A DNA stretch of 30,639 bases from Bacteroidota bacterium (GTDB lineage: Bacteria > Bacteroidota > Bacteroidia > Bacteroidales > Marinifilaceae): NCBI GenBank assembly GCA_023400335.1, contig JAEXFF010000327.1, positions 1 through 30,639 on the forward strand, in the 5' to 3' direction. Position numbers and translations under genes: made by a program. Below, in pieces: positions 7,217 through 14,310 of this stretch. The first letter of the stretch is position 1; every line of letters starts with the position of its first letter. Below the pieces are notes generated by a model that saw only the letters and a list, made by a program, of their open reading frames with translations, did no database searches and was not told where the DNA came from.

Positions 7217-8296
7217 ATGGAAAAACGCAAGATTATTCACATTGATATGGATGCTTTTTATGCTTCAGTGGAGCAGCGGGATCATCCGGAATATCGAGGA
7301 AAGCCTGTGGTAGTGGGGCGGGCTTCACAAAGGGGAATTGTTGCTGCTGCCAGTTACGAAGCCCGGAAATTCGGAATTCATTCGGCAATGTCTTCTCAAA
7401 AAGCATTGCAGCTCTGCCCTGAGCTTATTTTTGTTCCTTCCCGGATGGATGTTTATAAAGCCGTTTCTGCTGAAATTCACAAAATTTTTTATGAGTATAC
7501 GGATCTGGTAGAACCTTTGGCATTGGATGAAGCTTTTCTGGATGTAACTGAAAATAAATCAAATTTACAATTAGCTACGGATATCGCCCGTATGATCAAG
7601 AAGGAAATTCGGGAGAAACTGGGATTAATAGCTTCTGCAGGTGTATCTTATAATAAGTTTTTGGCAAAAATTGCTTCGGATTACCGGAAACCGGACGGGC
7701 TTTATACGATTCATCCGGATAAAGCCCAAAAATTTATAGATGCCCTCCCTATCGAGCTGTTTTGGGGAATAGGAAAAGTAACCGCCCGGAAAATGCACTC
7801 TCTCGGAATTCATAACGGAGCAGAGCTGCGGCATTGTTCTCCGGAAATGTTAAAACGGAATTTTGGAAAAAACGGTATCCTTTATTATAATTTTGCACAG
7901 GGAGTGGATCTGCGGCCTGTAGAAGCTGTCCGGGTACGGAAGTCCGTCGGTTGTGAATGCACTTTTGAAATTGATATTGGAGAACGTACTGCCATTATTA
8001 TTGAACTCTATCATGTTACCCTCGAATTAATAGAACGGATTCGGAAGTCGGATTTTAAAGGACGTACATTGACACTGAAAATAAAGTTCAATGATTTTTC
8101 CCTGAAGACTAAAAGTATCACTGTAGAGGAACCGCTTTTTACGAAAGAAACAATATTGCCTTTGGCTAAAAAGTTATTGCAGGAAACCGATTTGGAAGAA
8201 AAGAGGATTCGGTTGTTGGGATTAAGTGTTTCTCATGCAGAAGAACCTCCTCTTACTGACTCACCTGCTCCGGTACAACTTTCTTTTGATTTTTAG
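7217..8296 (+). CDS. dinB: DNA polymerase IV (Y-family translesion polymerase)
   Basis: A 359-residue protein, normal length. The palm begins KIIHIDMDAFYASVEQRD with metal ligand D10. LALDEAFLDVT carries D104 and E105. SAGVSYNKFLAKIASDYRKPDG is the conserved finger/palm segment, and WGIGKVTARKMHSLGI near 180 is the helix-hairpin-helix thumb. The C-terminal little-finger domain ends in QLSFDF, a likely beta-clamp binding peptide. The enzyme copies damaged DNA with low fidelity when replication stalls. A GAGG lies a few bases before the ATG. It is transcribed alone from a promoter just upstream. Confidence 0.96.
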   Translation: MEKRKIIHIDMDAFYASVEQRDHPEYRGKPVVVGRASQRGIVAAASYEARKFGIHSAMSSQKALQLCPELIFVPSRMDVYKAVSAEIHKIFYEYTDLVEPLALDEAFLDVTENKSNLQLATDIARMIKKEIREKLGLIASAGVSYNKFLAKIASDYRKPDGLYTIHPDKAQKFIDALPIELFWGIGKVTARKMHSLGIHNGAELRHCSPEMLKRNFGKNGILYYNFAQGVDLRPVEAVRVRKSVGCECTFEIDIGERTAIIIELYHVTLELIERIRKSDFKGRTLTLKIKFNDFSLKTKSITVEEPLFTKETILPLAKKLLQETDLEEKRIRLLGLSVSHAEEPPLTDSPAPVQLSFDF

Positions 8297-8330
8297 AATT
8301 GAGGAAATATTGCTTTTATTCCCTCATTCT
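8295..8330. terminator. Terminator hairpin between dinB and the beta-lactamase
   Basis: AGAAT plus GAGG (8295-8304, one bulged T) pairs with CCCTCATTCT (8321-8330), starting at the dinB stop. A second hairpin, GACCTT/AAGGTC (8333-8347), adjoins it and touches the beta-lactamase stop. Together they probably end both convergent transcripts. Confidence 0.5.
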
Positions 8331-8346
8331 AGGACCTTTTGAAGGT

Positions 8347-9243
8347 CTATTGCACCATACTGTCGTATACCAATTTTGAAATGTGGGCAATAATGGCTGC
8401 ATTCGTCTGGTCCGTCTCTGAGGAGTTCATCACAAAAACTGCTATGTAATATTGTCTCCCGTTCGGCAAAATAATCAAACCTGCATCATTGTCGGCTATT
8501 TTTATCCCTTCTTTTGTCCTGTCGGAAGAGCCTGTTTTATGGCCTATCCACACATTTGCAGGTAACTTTCCTTTTAGTTTATCCGTACCGGTAGACGTTT
8601 CGGACATGGTTTGCCAGAGGAAGTCTTTATAGGAAGAGTCAAATAATGTTTTGGTATATGCTATTTTCATCAGCTTTACAACTGCTAAAGGAGTACTCCG
8701 GTTTAGCAGCTGGTTTTGATTGTCCTGGTGCATAAAATCTTCGGTTGCCGATAAGCAACACTCTTTTATACCCAATTTTTGAATGTATTCCTGGACAGAG
8801 GTTATACCTCCGGCATAATCAATTAAAATGTCACAGGCATTGTTGTCACTTAGAGAGATGCTGTATTGCAATAATTCTTTAAAGGAAAGGGTGATATCCT
8901 GCCCGGGGTACTTATCCCGTAACGGACTGTATGTATGGGGACGCAGCTGAACGGATTTTATCCTCAGGGTATTGTCCAGACTGATTTTTTCTTTATTTAA
9001 TTTGTCCAGTACAGCCAATGCAACGTGAAATTTAAAAACACTCAAAAGAGGGAAATGAAGGGAGTTATTGTAGAGAATAATTTTATCGTCATCAGTCAAT
9101 ACCGACACTCCGACAGTTGCTTTTTTATCTTTTAAGAAAAGGGCAATTTGCTCCCTAGTATTTTTTAAAGGTGTCTGGGCTATTGCTTTGCCATTTGTCA
9201 ATAAGATGGCGATGAGGAAACCGTAAAAAAACTTCATTTTCAT
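8347..9243 (-). CDS. Class A beta-lactamase, CfxA/CblA/PER-like (subclass A2)
   Basis: A 298-residue precursor starting MKMKFF. The ORF runs on upstream to 9447, but that extension is translation of the tRNA-Phe gene and is not real. The signal peptide is about 1-23 (ending AIAQ). The catalytic motifs are present: S68-V-F-K71 (SxxK), S132-D-N134 (SDN), E168 (Ambler E166) and K236-T-G238. At the position of Ambler N170 there is a His (H172), as in PER-type enzymes. Class A enzymes hydrolyse beta-lactams in the periplasm, and the A2 branch often acts on cephalosporins. The spectrum here cannot be read from sequence. No mobile element flanks it, so it looks like a resident gene. Confidence 0.9.
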   Translation of the reverse strand: MKMKFFYGFLIAILLTNGKAIAQTPLKNTREQIALFLKDKKATVGVSVLTDDDKIILYNNSLHFPLLSVFKFHVALAVLDKLNKEKISLDNTLRIKSVQLRPHTYSPLRDKYPGQDITLSFKELLQYSISLSDNNACDILIDYAGGITSVQEYIQKLGIKECCLSATEDFMHQDNQNQLLNRSTPLAVVKLMKIAYTKTLFDSSYKDFLWQTMSETSTGTDKLKGKLPANVWIGHKTGSSDRTKEGIKIADNDAGLIILPNGRQYYIAVFVMNSSETDQTNAAIIAHISKLVYDSMVQ

Positions 9244-9293
9244 AACAGACACTAAAACGGGTAATACAAACTTTTCTCTCTGACGAAATAAAG

Positions 9294-9322
9294 AAAAATC
9301 CGGAATACATATTCCGGATTTT
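9294..9322 (-). terminator. Terminator of tRNA-Phe
   Basis: On the minus strand, AATCCGGAATA and TATTCCGGATT form a near-perfect hairpin followed by TTTTT. It begins a few bases after the tRNA 3' end, separating it from the beta-lactamase gene. Confidence 0.8.
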
Positions 9323-9329
9323 GAAGAGG

Positions 9330-9402
9330 TGGTATCACCTGGAATCGAACCAGGGACACAAGGATTTTCAGTCCTTTGCTCTACCGACTGAGCTATGACA
9401 CC
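9330..9402 (-). tRNA. tRNA-Phe (anticodon GAA)
   Basis: The minus strand starts GGTGTCATAGCTCAG and ends TGATACC plus A. The acceptor stem GGTGTCA/TGATACC pairs over seven bases with one G-T. The D arm has AGCTCAGTCGGTAGAGC. The anticodon loop CTGAAAA gives GAA. The T arm contains GGTTCGATTCC. The length is 73 bases. The sequence continues CCT after the discriminator, so the 3' CCA is not fully encoded and must be added by the CCA enzyme. Confidence 0.96.
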
Positions 9403-9417
9403 GTCTTTTTGCGTGTG

Positions 9418-9448
9418 CAAATGTAGTGGGATTTTCTGAATTTGCAAA
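9418..9448 (-). promoter_or_regulatory. Promoter of tRNA-Phe
   Basis: On the minus strand, TTTG (9448-9445), 19 bases, then TACATTTG (9425-9418): both elements match the Bacteroidetes consensus with normal spacing. The start near 9411 lies about 9 bases before the mature tRNA. Confidence 0.8.
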
Positions 9449-9529
9449 TAAAATGGTTAGGAAAATGAAAAATATTTTTCATTGTAAAATTATAAGACTT
9501 TTTTATTTCTGTGTATTAATTATTTAGTT

Positions 9530-9537
9530 TATATTTG
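9530..9537 (+). promoter_or_regulatory. -7 box for the RRM protein gene
   Basis: TATATTTG is an exact TAnnTTTG match. The start near 9544 would give a leader of about 87 bases with no clear hairpin. Such a long leader could carry regulation, for example autoregulation by the RNA-binding product. That is speculation. Confidence 0.55.
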
Positions 9538-9630
9538 TCCCCGATAGAAGAATTCCGGACTTATTCTTTGTAACCAAAAAAATCACTCTGCGTATCCTTC
9601 TACATGTTTTACTAATTTAATTTTTTTATT

Positions 9631-9945
9631 GTGAATATTTTTGTTGCAAAAATGAGTTCTGCTACTACTGGCGAGGACTTGGCTGCTCTTTTCGGAGAGC
9701 ACGGTACTGTTACATCTGCTAAAGTGATTACTGACAGAGAAACCGGAAATTCAAAATGTTTTGGTTTTGTTGAAATGGAAGATGAAACCGAAGGAATGAA
9801 TGCAATTAATGCCCTTAATGAGACGGAATTTCAAGGAAGAAAGATTGTTGTAAAGAAAGCTAGACCCAGAGAAGAGGGAGAAAGAAATACACATAGATCT
9901 TTCCAGAGGGGTGGAGGAGAAAGAAGATTTAACTCCAATCATTAA
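9631..9945 (+). CDS. RRM-domain RNA-binding protein
   Basis: A 104-residue protein with one RNA recognition motif. RNP2 is NIFVAKM at residues 2-8 and RNP1 is KCFGFVEM near 42-49, with the usual beta-alpha-beta order between. The final strand is RKIVVKKARPRE, and a basic Gly/Arg/Asn tail (about 85-104) follows. The start is GTG. The next in-frame ATG (residue 8) would remove the first strand with RNP2, so GTG is preferred. Bacteroidetes carry several such small RRM proteins that bind single-stranded RNA, probably as post-transcriptional regulators. A strong terminator lies 15 bases after the stop. Confidence 0.9.
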   Translation: MNIFVAKMSSATTGEDLAALFGEHGTVTSAKVITDRETGNSKCFGFVEMEDETEGMNAINALNETEFQGRKIVVKKARPREEGERNTHRSFQRGGGERRFNSNH

Positions 9946-9960
9946 TTTGGAAAACTTTAA

Positions 9961-9986
9961 CTGAGAGCTTTAGGCTCTCAGTTTTT
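9961..9986 (+). terminator. Rho-independent terminator of the RRM gene
   Basis: CTGAGAGC (9961-9968), a five-base loop, GCTCTCAG (9974-9981) and TTTTT. The 3' arm overlaps the stop codon of the convergent minus-strand gene, so it may serve both. Confidence 0.85.
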
Positions 9987-10589
9987 GTATTTGGCCTTTA
10001 AGTAAGCATACAACACTTTGTGTAATAAAGCTGCTTCTGCTTTCCCTTCTTCTGTCCAGTCCGGATCCATTTCTATTGCATTGCAGGCTTCACTCAACTG
10101 TATATTATCATCGATAGATTGCGGACAGTTTTCTTCCAGCCAGAACAAATCCGATAACTGCATTTTTTCCAGGCATTCCAGTGCTAATTTCCGGGCTTCC
10201 AGCATATTGTCCTTCCGGTATTTTTTTAGGAAAATTTCGATGATCGCATCGGTAAAGTAATCACTGAAATAATGCAGGAGTAACAGACGCCTTTGGTAAT
10301 GTTCGGCGGTAGATGCCGTAGTGTCGAGGACTGAGCTCAGTCCGGTATACGACATTTCTGCAATTTCAATGCTCTCTTCTTCTTCTTCATCCAGTTCCAA
10401 GAGCAATATTTTGAATAAAGCGTCACTAAAGGCATCCTCTACATGCTGAGCAATACTTTCCTGATAATAGTTTTGTCGTTTTCTCATCAGCTGCCTTAAA
10501 GAAGAAGTCAGTTCTTTCCGGTTTCCGTCAGCGCATTGCTGCTGTATTTTTAGCAACAATGCCTCTAATTCTGTTTTATTTATTTCCAT
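9978..10589 (-). CDS. Uncharacterised helical protein downstream of thiL
   Basis: A 203-residue protein I do not recognise. It is almost wholly helical, with a heptad-like Leu/Lys/Glu start (ELEALLLKIQQQC), a strongly acidic stretch LDEEEEESIEIAEM near 66-79 and aromatic/Leu-rich helices in the second half (LLLLHYFSDYFTDAIIEIFLKK). There is no signal peptide or membrane segment, so it is probably cytoplasmic. It starts 36 bases after thiL and is likely in the same transcript. That alone does not tie it to thiamine. Its stop lies inside the terminator hairpin of the convergent RRM gene. Confidence 0.75.
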   Translation of the reverse strand: MEINKTELEALLLKIQQQCADGNRKELTSSLRQLMRKRQNYYQESIAQHVEDAFSDALFKILLLELDEEEEESIEIAEMSYTGLSSVLDTTASTAEHYQRRLLLLHYFSDYFTDAIIEIFLKKYRKDNMLEARKLALECLEKMQLSDLFWLEENCPQSIDDNIQLSEACNAIEMDPDWTEEGKAEAALLHKVLYAYLKAKYKN

Positions 10590-10625
10590 TGTTTTTTCCC
10601 GAATAGACGTGGGGTAACTAGTTTT

Positions 10626-11681
10626 TCAACTGTTTTTTTCCGGTTTACTGAAATTCACCCAGCCCTGTGCTTTGAGTTCGAAAGAATTACCGTCCCGGGT
10701 GATCAGGGTATATCCTGCGGATGCTTTACAAGTGTGACCGATAACACTGATGGACTCCATGGCGGTGAGTTTGTCGTATAAGTCCAGGGGTGCCGTAAAT
10801 AGCAGTTCGTAATCTTCTCCTCCGGAAAGGGCACATACCGTTGCATTTAAATTTAATTCTTCAGCCATTTTATAAGTTTGGTAATCTATCGGAATTTTTT
10901 CTTCATAAATAGTACATCCCACCTGGGAAGCCTTGCATATGTGCATAATTTCTGAGGCCAGGCCATCCGAAATATCGATCATAGCGGTCGGGCGGATATT
11001 TTTTTCTTTCAGCCCTCTTAGGATATCCACTCTTGCTTCCGGTTTCAGTTGCCTTTCTAATATATATTCATATCCGCTAAAGTCCGGCTGTACATTTTCC
11101 GGATGATCCGCAAAGACGGCTTTTTCCCTTTCTAATAGTTGAAGTCCCATATAGGCCGCCCCCAGATCTCCGCTTACGCATATCAGTTGGTTTTCTTTTG
11201 CTGTATGGCGGTATACGATATCTTCTGTCCGGGCTTCTCCCAAGATGGTAATGCTGATACACATGCCGGTTTGAGAAGAAGTAGTGTCCCCTCCTACTAA
11301 ATCCACTTCGTAACGTTCACAGGCCAGATAAATTCCGGCATATAATTCTTCCAGACTCTCTACGGAAAAATGATTGGAGACCGCCAGAGATACTGTGATT
11401 TGCCGGGGAATACCGTTCATAGCACATATATCACTTACATTGGATGCAACTGCTTTGTAGCCTAAATGCCTGAGGGGAGTATACGTTAAATCAAAATGAA
11501 TACCCTGAATGAGCATGTCCGTACTCATCAATATTTTTTTGTCGCCGTAATCCAACACAGCAGCGTCGTCTCCTACTCCTTTTAAAGTGGACTTATTTTT
11601 CAATTCGATAGGTCGGGTAAGGCGATCGATTAAGCCAAATTCTCCCAAAGAAGAAAGTTCTGTATAATTTTTATTCTCCAT
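10626..11681 (-). CDS. thiL: Thiamine-monophosphate kinase
   Basis: A 351-residue protein that phosphorylates thiamine monophosphate to the cofactor thiamine diphosphate using ATP. The family motifs appear in order: SLGEFGLIDRL near the N-terminus, GVGDDAAVLDYG (metal/ATP site), STDMLIQGIHFD, the helix YKAVASNVSDICAMNGIP, VGGDTTSS, VSGDLGAAYMGL, IDISDGLASE and ALSGGEDYELLFT. The length matches the AIR-synthase-like ThiL family. It is cytoplasmic. It probably heads a two-gene transcript with the downstream helical protein. A perfect inverted repeat (11690-11703) lies 8 bases before the start codon and may be regulatory. I see no TPP riboswitch upstream. Confidence 0.95.
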   Translation of the reverse strand: MENKNYTELSSLGEFGLIDRLTRPIELKNKSTLKGVGDDAAVLDYGDKKILMSTDMLIQGIHFDLTYTPLRHLGYKAVASNVSDICAMNGIPRQITVSLAVSNHFSVESLEELYAGIYLACERYEVDLVGGDTTSSQTGMCISITILGEARTEDIVYRHTAKENQLICVSGDLGAAYMGLQLLEREKAVFADHPENVQPDFSGYEYILERQLKPEARVDILRGLKEKNIRPTAMIDISDGLASEIMHICKASQVGCTIYEEKIPIDYQTYKMAEELNLNATVCALSGGEDYELLFTAPLDLYDKLTAMESISVIGHTCKASAGYTLITRDGNSFELKAQGWVNFSKPEKNS

Positions 11682-11689
11682 ATCTGTTT

Positions 11690-11703
11690 ACAAACTGGTT
11701 TGT
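11690..11703. promoter_or_regulatory. Inverted repeat just upstream of thiL
   Basis: ACAAAC, two bases, GTTTGT: a perfect 6-base palindrome 8 bases before the thiL ATG. It could be an operator or a small hairpin in the leader. No regulator is known. Confidence 0.35.
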
Positions 11704-11829
11704 ATGTATAAACGTGAAAATGTTTAGACATTCAGGCGATAAAGATAATGTAAAAAATAAAGGTTCGGAATTTCCGGAATAAAAACTGTATAAATGTTTC
11801 TCTCTTTTTCTTTGGAATAGAACCGGAGT

Positions 11830-11856
11830 ATCAATGGATAAAGAATATCTATTGAT
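11830..11856. promoter_or_regulatory. Inverted repeat upstream of the suf promoter (candidate operator)
   Basis: ATCAATGGATA (11830-11840), five bases, then TATCTATTGAT (11846-11856): 10 of 11 positions are complementary. It lies 28 bases upstream of the suf -7 box, where an activator or repressor dimer could bind. The regulator is unknown. Confidence 0.45.
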
Positions 11857-11884
11857 GGAAAGTATAGCAGTAGATATTTTTTTG

Positions 11885-11892
11885 TATTTTTG
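11885..11892 (+). promoter_or_regulatory. -7 box of the suf operon
   Basis: TATTTTTG is an exact TAnnTTTG match. The predicted start near 11899 gives a leader of about 87 bases. There is no good -33 TTTG, which would suit a promoter that needs an activator. Confidence 0.6.
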
Positions 11893-11985
11893 CAGAATTC
11901 AGAAAATGAGGCTGAAGAAAAGTGGACAGGGAAAAAGATAACGTTTTATCTATTGGAATCGTAAATCTGGAAGCAAAGAATTTTT

Positions 11986-13431
11986 ATGGCTAAAGAACAG
12001 GATAATATATTGCAGGAAGTTACAGCTAGTGAATACAAGTACGGTTTTGTAACAAATGTAGAGACGGATACAATCGGGAAAGGATTGAATGAGGAGGTGA
12101 TCCGAACCATATCGGCTAAGAAAGAAGAACCGGAATGGTTACTTGAATTTCGTTTAAAGGCTTATCGGAAATGGTTGACGATGAAGATGCCCCGTTGGGC
12201 ACAGTTGAATATTCCGGGAATTGATTACCAGGACATTATTTATTATGCAGCTCCCAGGCAGGAGGTGAAAAAAGAGTGGGAGGATGTCGATCCGGAGTTG
12301 AAGGCTACCTTTGATAAATTGGGAATTCCTTTGAATGAGCAAAAGACACTGTCGGGAGTAGCTGTGGATGCAGTTATGGACAGTATTTCAGTAAAGACTA
12401 CTTTTAAGGAAGCTTTGGCGGAGAGAGGAGTTATTTTTTGTTCGTTTTCAGAGGCCGTAAAGAATCATCCGGATTTAGTAAAAAAGTATTTAGGTACAGT
12501 TGTTCCCTATGGGGATAATTTCTTTGCTGCATTGAATTCTGCAGTATTCAGTGATGGTTCTTTTGTCTATATCCCCAAGGGGGTACGTTGTCCGATGGAA
12601 TTATCCACCTATTTCCGGATCAATGCCGCGAAAACCGGACAGTTTGAACGGACATTGATTGTTGCAGAAGAAGAGTCTTATGTGAGTTATCTGGAAGGTT
12701 GTACAGCTCCTATGAGGGATGAAAACCAATTGCATGCTGCTATTGTGGAAATTATTGTAGAGAAGAATGCTGAAGTCAAGTACAGTACTGTACAGAACTG
12801 GTATCCGGGGGATAAAGAGGGAAAGGGAGGAATTTATAACTTTGTTACGAAGCGGGGGATTTGTCGGGGAGAAAATGCCCGTTTGATCTGGGCACAGGTA
12901 GAAACGGGTTCAGCGATTACCTGGAAATATCCCAGTACAATTTTGAAAGGGGATGGTTCGGTAAGTGAATTTTATTCGGTTGCGGTAACCAATAATTACC
13001 AGCAAGCCGATACGGGAACAAAAATGATTCATATCGGGAATAATACCCGAAGCCGGATTGTGTCGAAAGGGATATCGGCAGGATACAGCAGTAATGCTTA
13101 CCGGGGCAAAGTGAAAGTGGTGAAGTCTTGTAAGAATGCCAGAAATTATTCCCAATGCGATTCGCTTTTATTGGGGGATAAATGTGGAGCACATACTTTC
13201 CCATACCTGGAAATTGAGAATTCTACTGCCCAAGTGGAACATGAAGCTACTACTTCTAAAATCGGGGAGGACCAGATTTTTTATTGTAACCAGCGCGGTA
13301 TCTCAACTGAGGATGCCGTGGGATTGATTATCAAAGGCTATGCAGGAGATGTGATCAACAAAATGCCCATGGAATTTGCCGTGGAAGCACAGAAATTGCT
13401 GCAGATCAGTTTAGAAGGAAGCGTAGGATAA
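11986..13431 (+). CDS. sufB: Fe-S cluster assembly scaffold SufB
   Basis: A 481-residue protein, normal for SufB. With SufC and SufD it forms the SufBCD scaffold that builds Fe-S clusters from sulfur passed on by SufS-SufE. The right-handed beta-helix core starts near 190 with [39 protein letters not shown] follows near 236. The C-terminal region [19 protein letters not shown] contains C400, which aligns with the cysteine thought essential for cluster assembly. It is followed by [17 protein letters not shown]. It is the first gene of the suf operon, with sufC 69 bases downstream. Confidence 0.96.
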   Translation: MAKEQDNILQEVTASEYKYGFVTNVETDTIGKGLNEEVIRTISAKKEEPEWLLEFRLKAYRKWLTMKMPRWAQLNIPGIDYQDIIYYAAPRQEVKKEWEDVDPELKATFDKLGIPLNEQKTLSGVAVDAVMDSISVKTTFKEALAERGVIFCSFSEAVKNHPDLVKKYLGTVVPYGDNFFAALNSAVFSDGSFVYIPKGVRCPMELSTYFRINAAKTGQFERTLIVAEEESYVSYLEGCTAPMRDENQLHAAIVEIIVEKNAEVKYSTVQNWYPGDKEGKGGIYNFVTKRGICRGENARLIWAQVETGSAITWKYPSTILKGDGSVSEFYSVAVTNNYQQADTGTKMIHIGNNTRSRIVSKGISAGYSSNAYRGKVKVVKSCKNARNYSQCDSLLLGDKCGAHTFPYLEIENSTAQVEHEATTSKIGEDQIFYCNQRGISTEDAVGLIIKGYAGDVINKMPMEFAVEAQKLLQISLEGSVG

Positions 13432-13500
13432 ACAAAAATAAAAGAAGAATATACAGGATAATAGAATTCAGATTCCAATTATCATTTCAATTCAAATGTT

Positions 13501-14256
13501 ATGTTAAAGATTAAGAATTTACATGCCGTCGTAGACGGAAAAGAAATACTAAAAGGAATAGATCTGGAAGTAAAAGCCGGAGAAGTTCATGCAATAATGG
13601 GGCCAAACGGAGCTGGAAAAAGTACCTTGTCGGCCGTATTGACAGGGCGGGAACGTTTTGAAGTAACAGAGGGGGAAGTAGAGTTTAACGGGAAAAATTT
13701 GTTGGAACTGCCGGCAGAAGACCGTGCCCGGGAAGGTATCTTTTTGAGTTTTCAATATCCCGTGGAAATACCGGGAGTCAGTACTGTAAATTTTTTAAAA
13801 ACTGCAGTCAACGAACACCGGAAATATCAAGGATTACCTCCTTATCCCGCTGGTGAATTTTTAAAAATGATCCGGGAAAAAATGGAATTGGTGGGGATTG
13901 ACAGTAAGCTTTTAAATCGTTCATTGAATGAAGGTTTTTCCGGTGGAGAGAAGAAAAAGAACGAAATATTCCAAATGGCCGTTCTGGAACCGAAGTTGGC
14001 CATATTGGATGAGACGGATTCCGGTTTGGATATAGACGCCTTGCGGACTGTTGCACAGGGTGTAAATAAATTGAAGAAACCGGATAATGCTACGATTGTA
14101 ATTACGCATTATCAACGTTTATTGGATTATATTGTTCCGGATGTGGTTCATGTTTTATATGACGGGCGGATTGTGAAAACGGCCGGGAAGGAGTTGGTCG
14201 CTGAACTGGAAAAACATGGTTACGACTGGATTAAAGAGGAGATGAAAAAATCCTGA
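13501..14256 (+). CDS. sufC: SUF system ATPase SufC
   Basis: A 251-residue ABC-type ATPase that is soluble, not a transporter. Walker A is GPNGAGKST at 34-42, the Q-loop SFQYP lies near 83-87, and the signature is FSGGEKKK at 146-153. Walker B is LAILDETDSGLD at 166-177, and the H-loop is TIVITHYQRLLDY. ATP binding drives reshaping of the SufB-SufD interface so the cluster can form. SGGEKKKNE after the signature is characteristic of SufC. It lies between sufB and sufD in the operon. Confidence 0.97.
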   Translation: MLKIKNLHAVVDGKEILKGIDLEVKAGEVHAIMGPNGAGKSTLSAVLTGRERFEVTEGEVEFNGKNLLELPAEDRAREGIFLSFQYPVEIPGVSTVNFLKTAVNEHRKYQGLPPYPAGEFLKMIREKMELVGIDSKLLNRSLNEGFSGGEKKKNEIFQMAVLEPKLAILDETDSGLDIDALRTVAQGVNKLKKPDNATIVITHYQRLLDYIVPDVVHVLYDGRIVKTAGKELVAELEKHGYDWIKEEMKKS

Positions 14257-14310
14257 TGTTAAATCCGTTGGGAGGCAGAAGCGTATAGAAGAACTGGTAA
14301 TGTAAAATAT

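Larger units (their letters stand above)
11682..11985. other. Divergent regulatory region between thiL and the suf operon
   Basis: This 304-base gap holds two inverted repeats (11690-11703 and 11830-11856) and a -7 box for suf (11885-11892). The remaining 11704-11829 is AT-rich with no feature I can name. Confidence 0.6.

Noticed and set aside
9244..9447. Upstream extension of the beta-lactamase reading frame
   Set aside because: It runs through the tRNA-Phe gene and gives the usual false peptide of a translated tRNA; the signal peptide starts at 9243.
11682..11985. TPP riboswitch in front of thiL
   Set aside because: No conserved riboswitch core or matching helices are present; only a short palindrome is seen.
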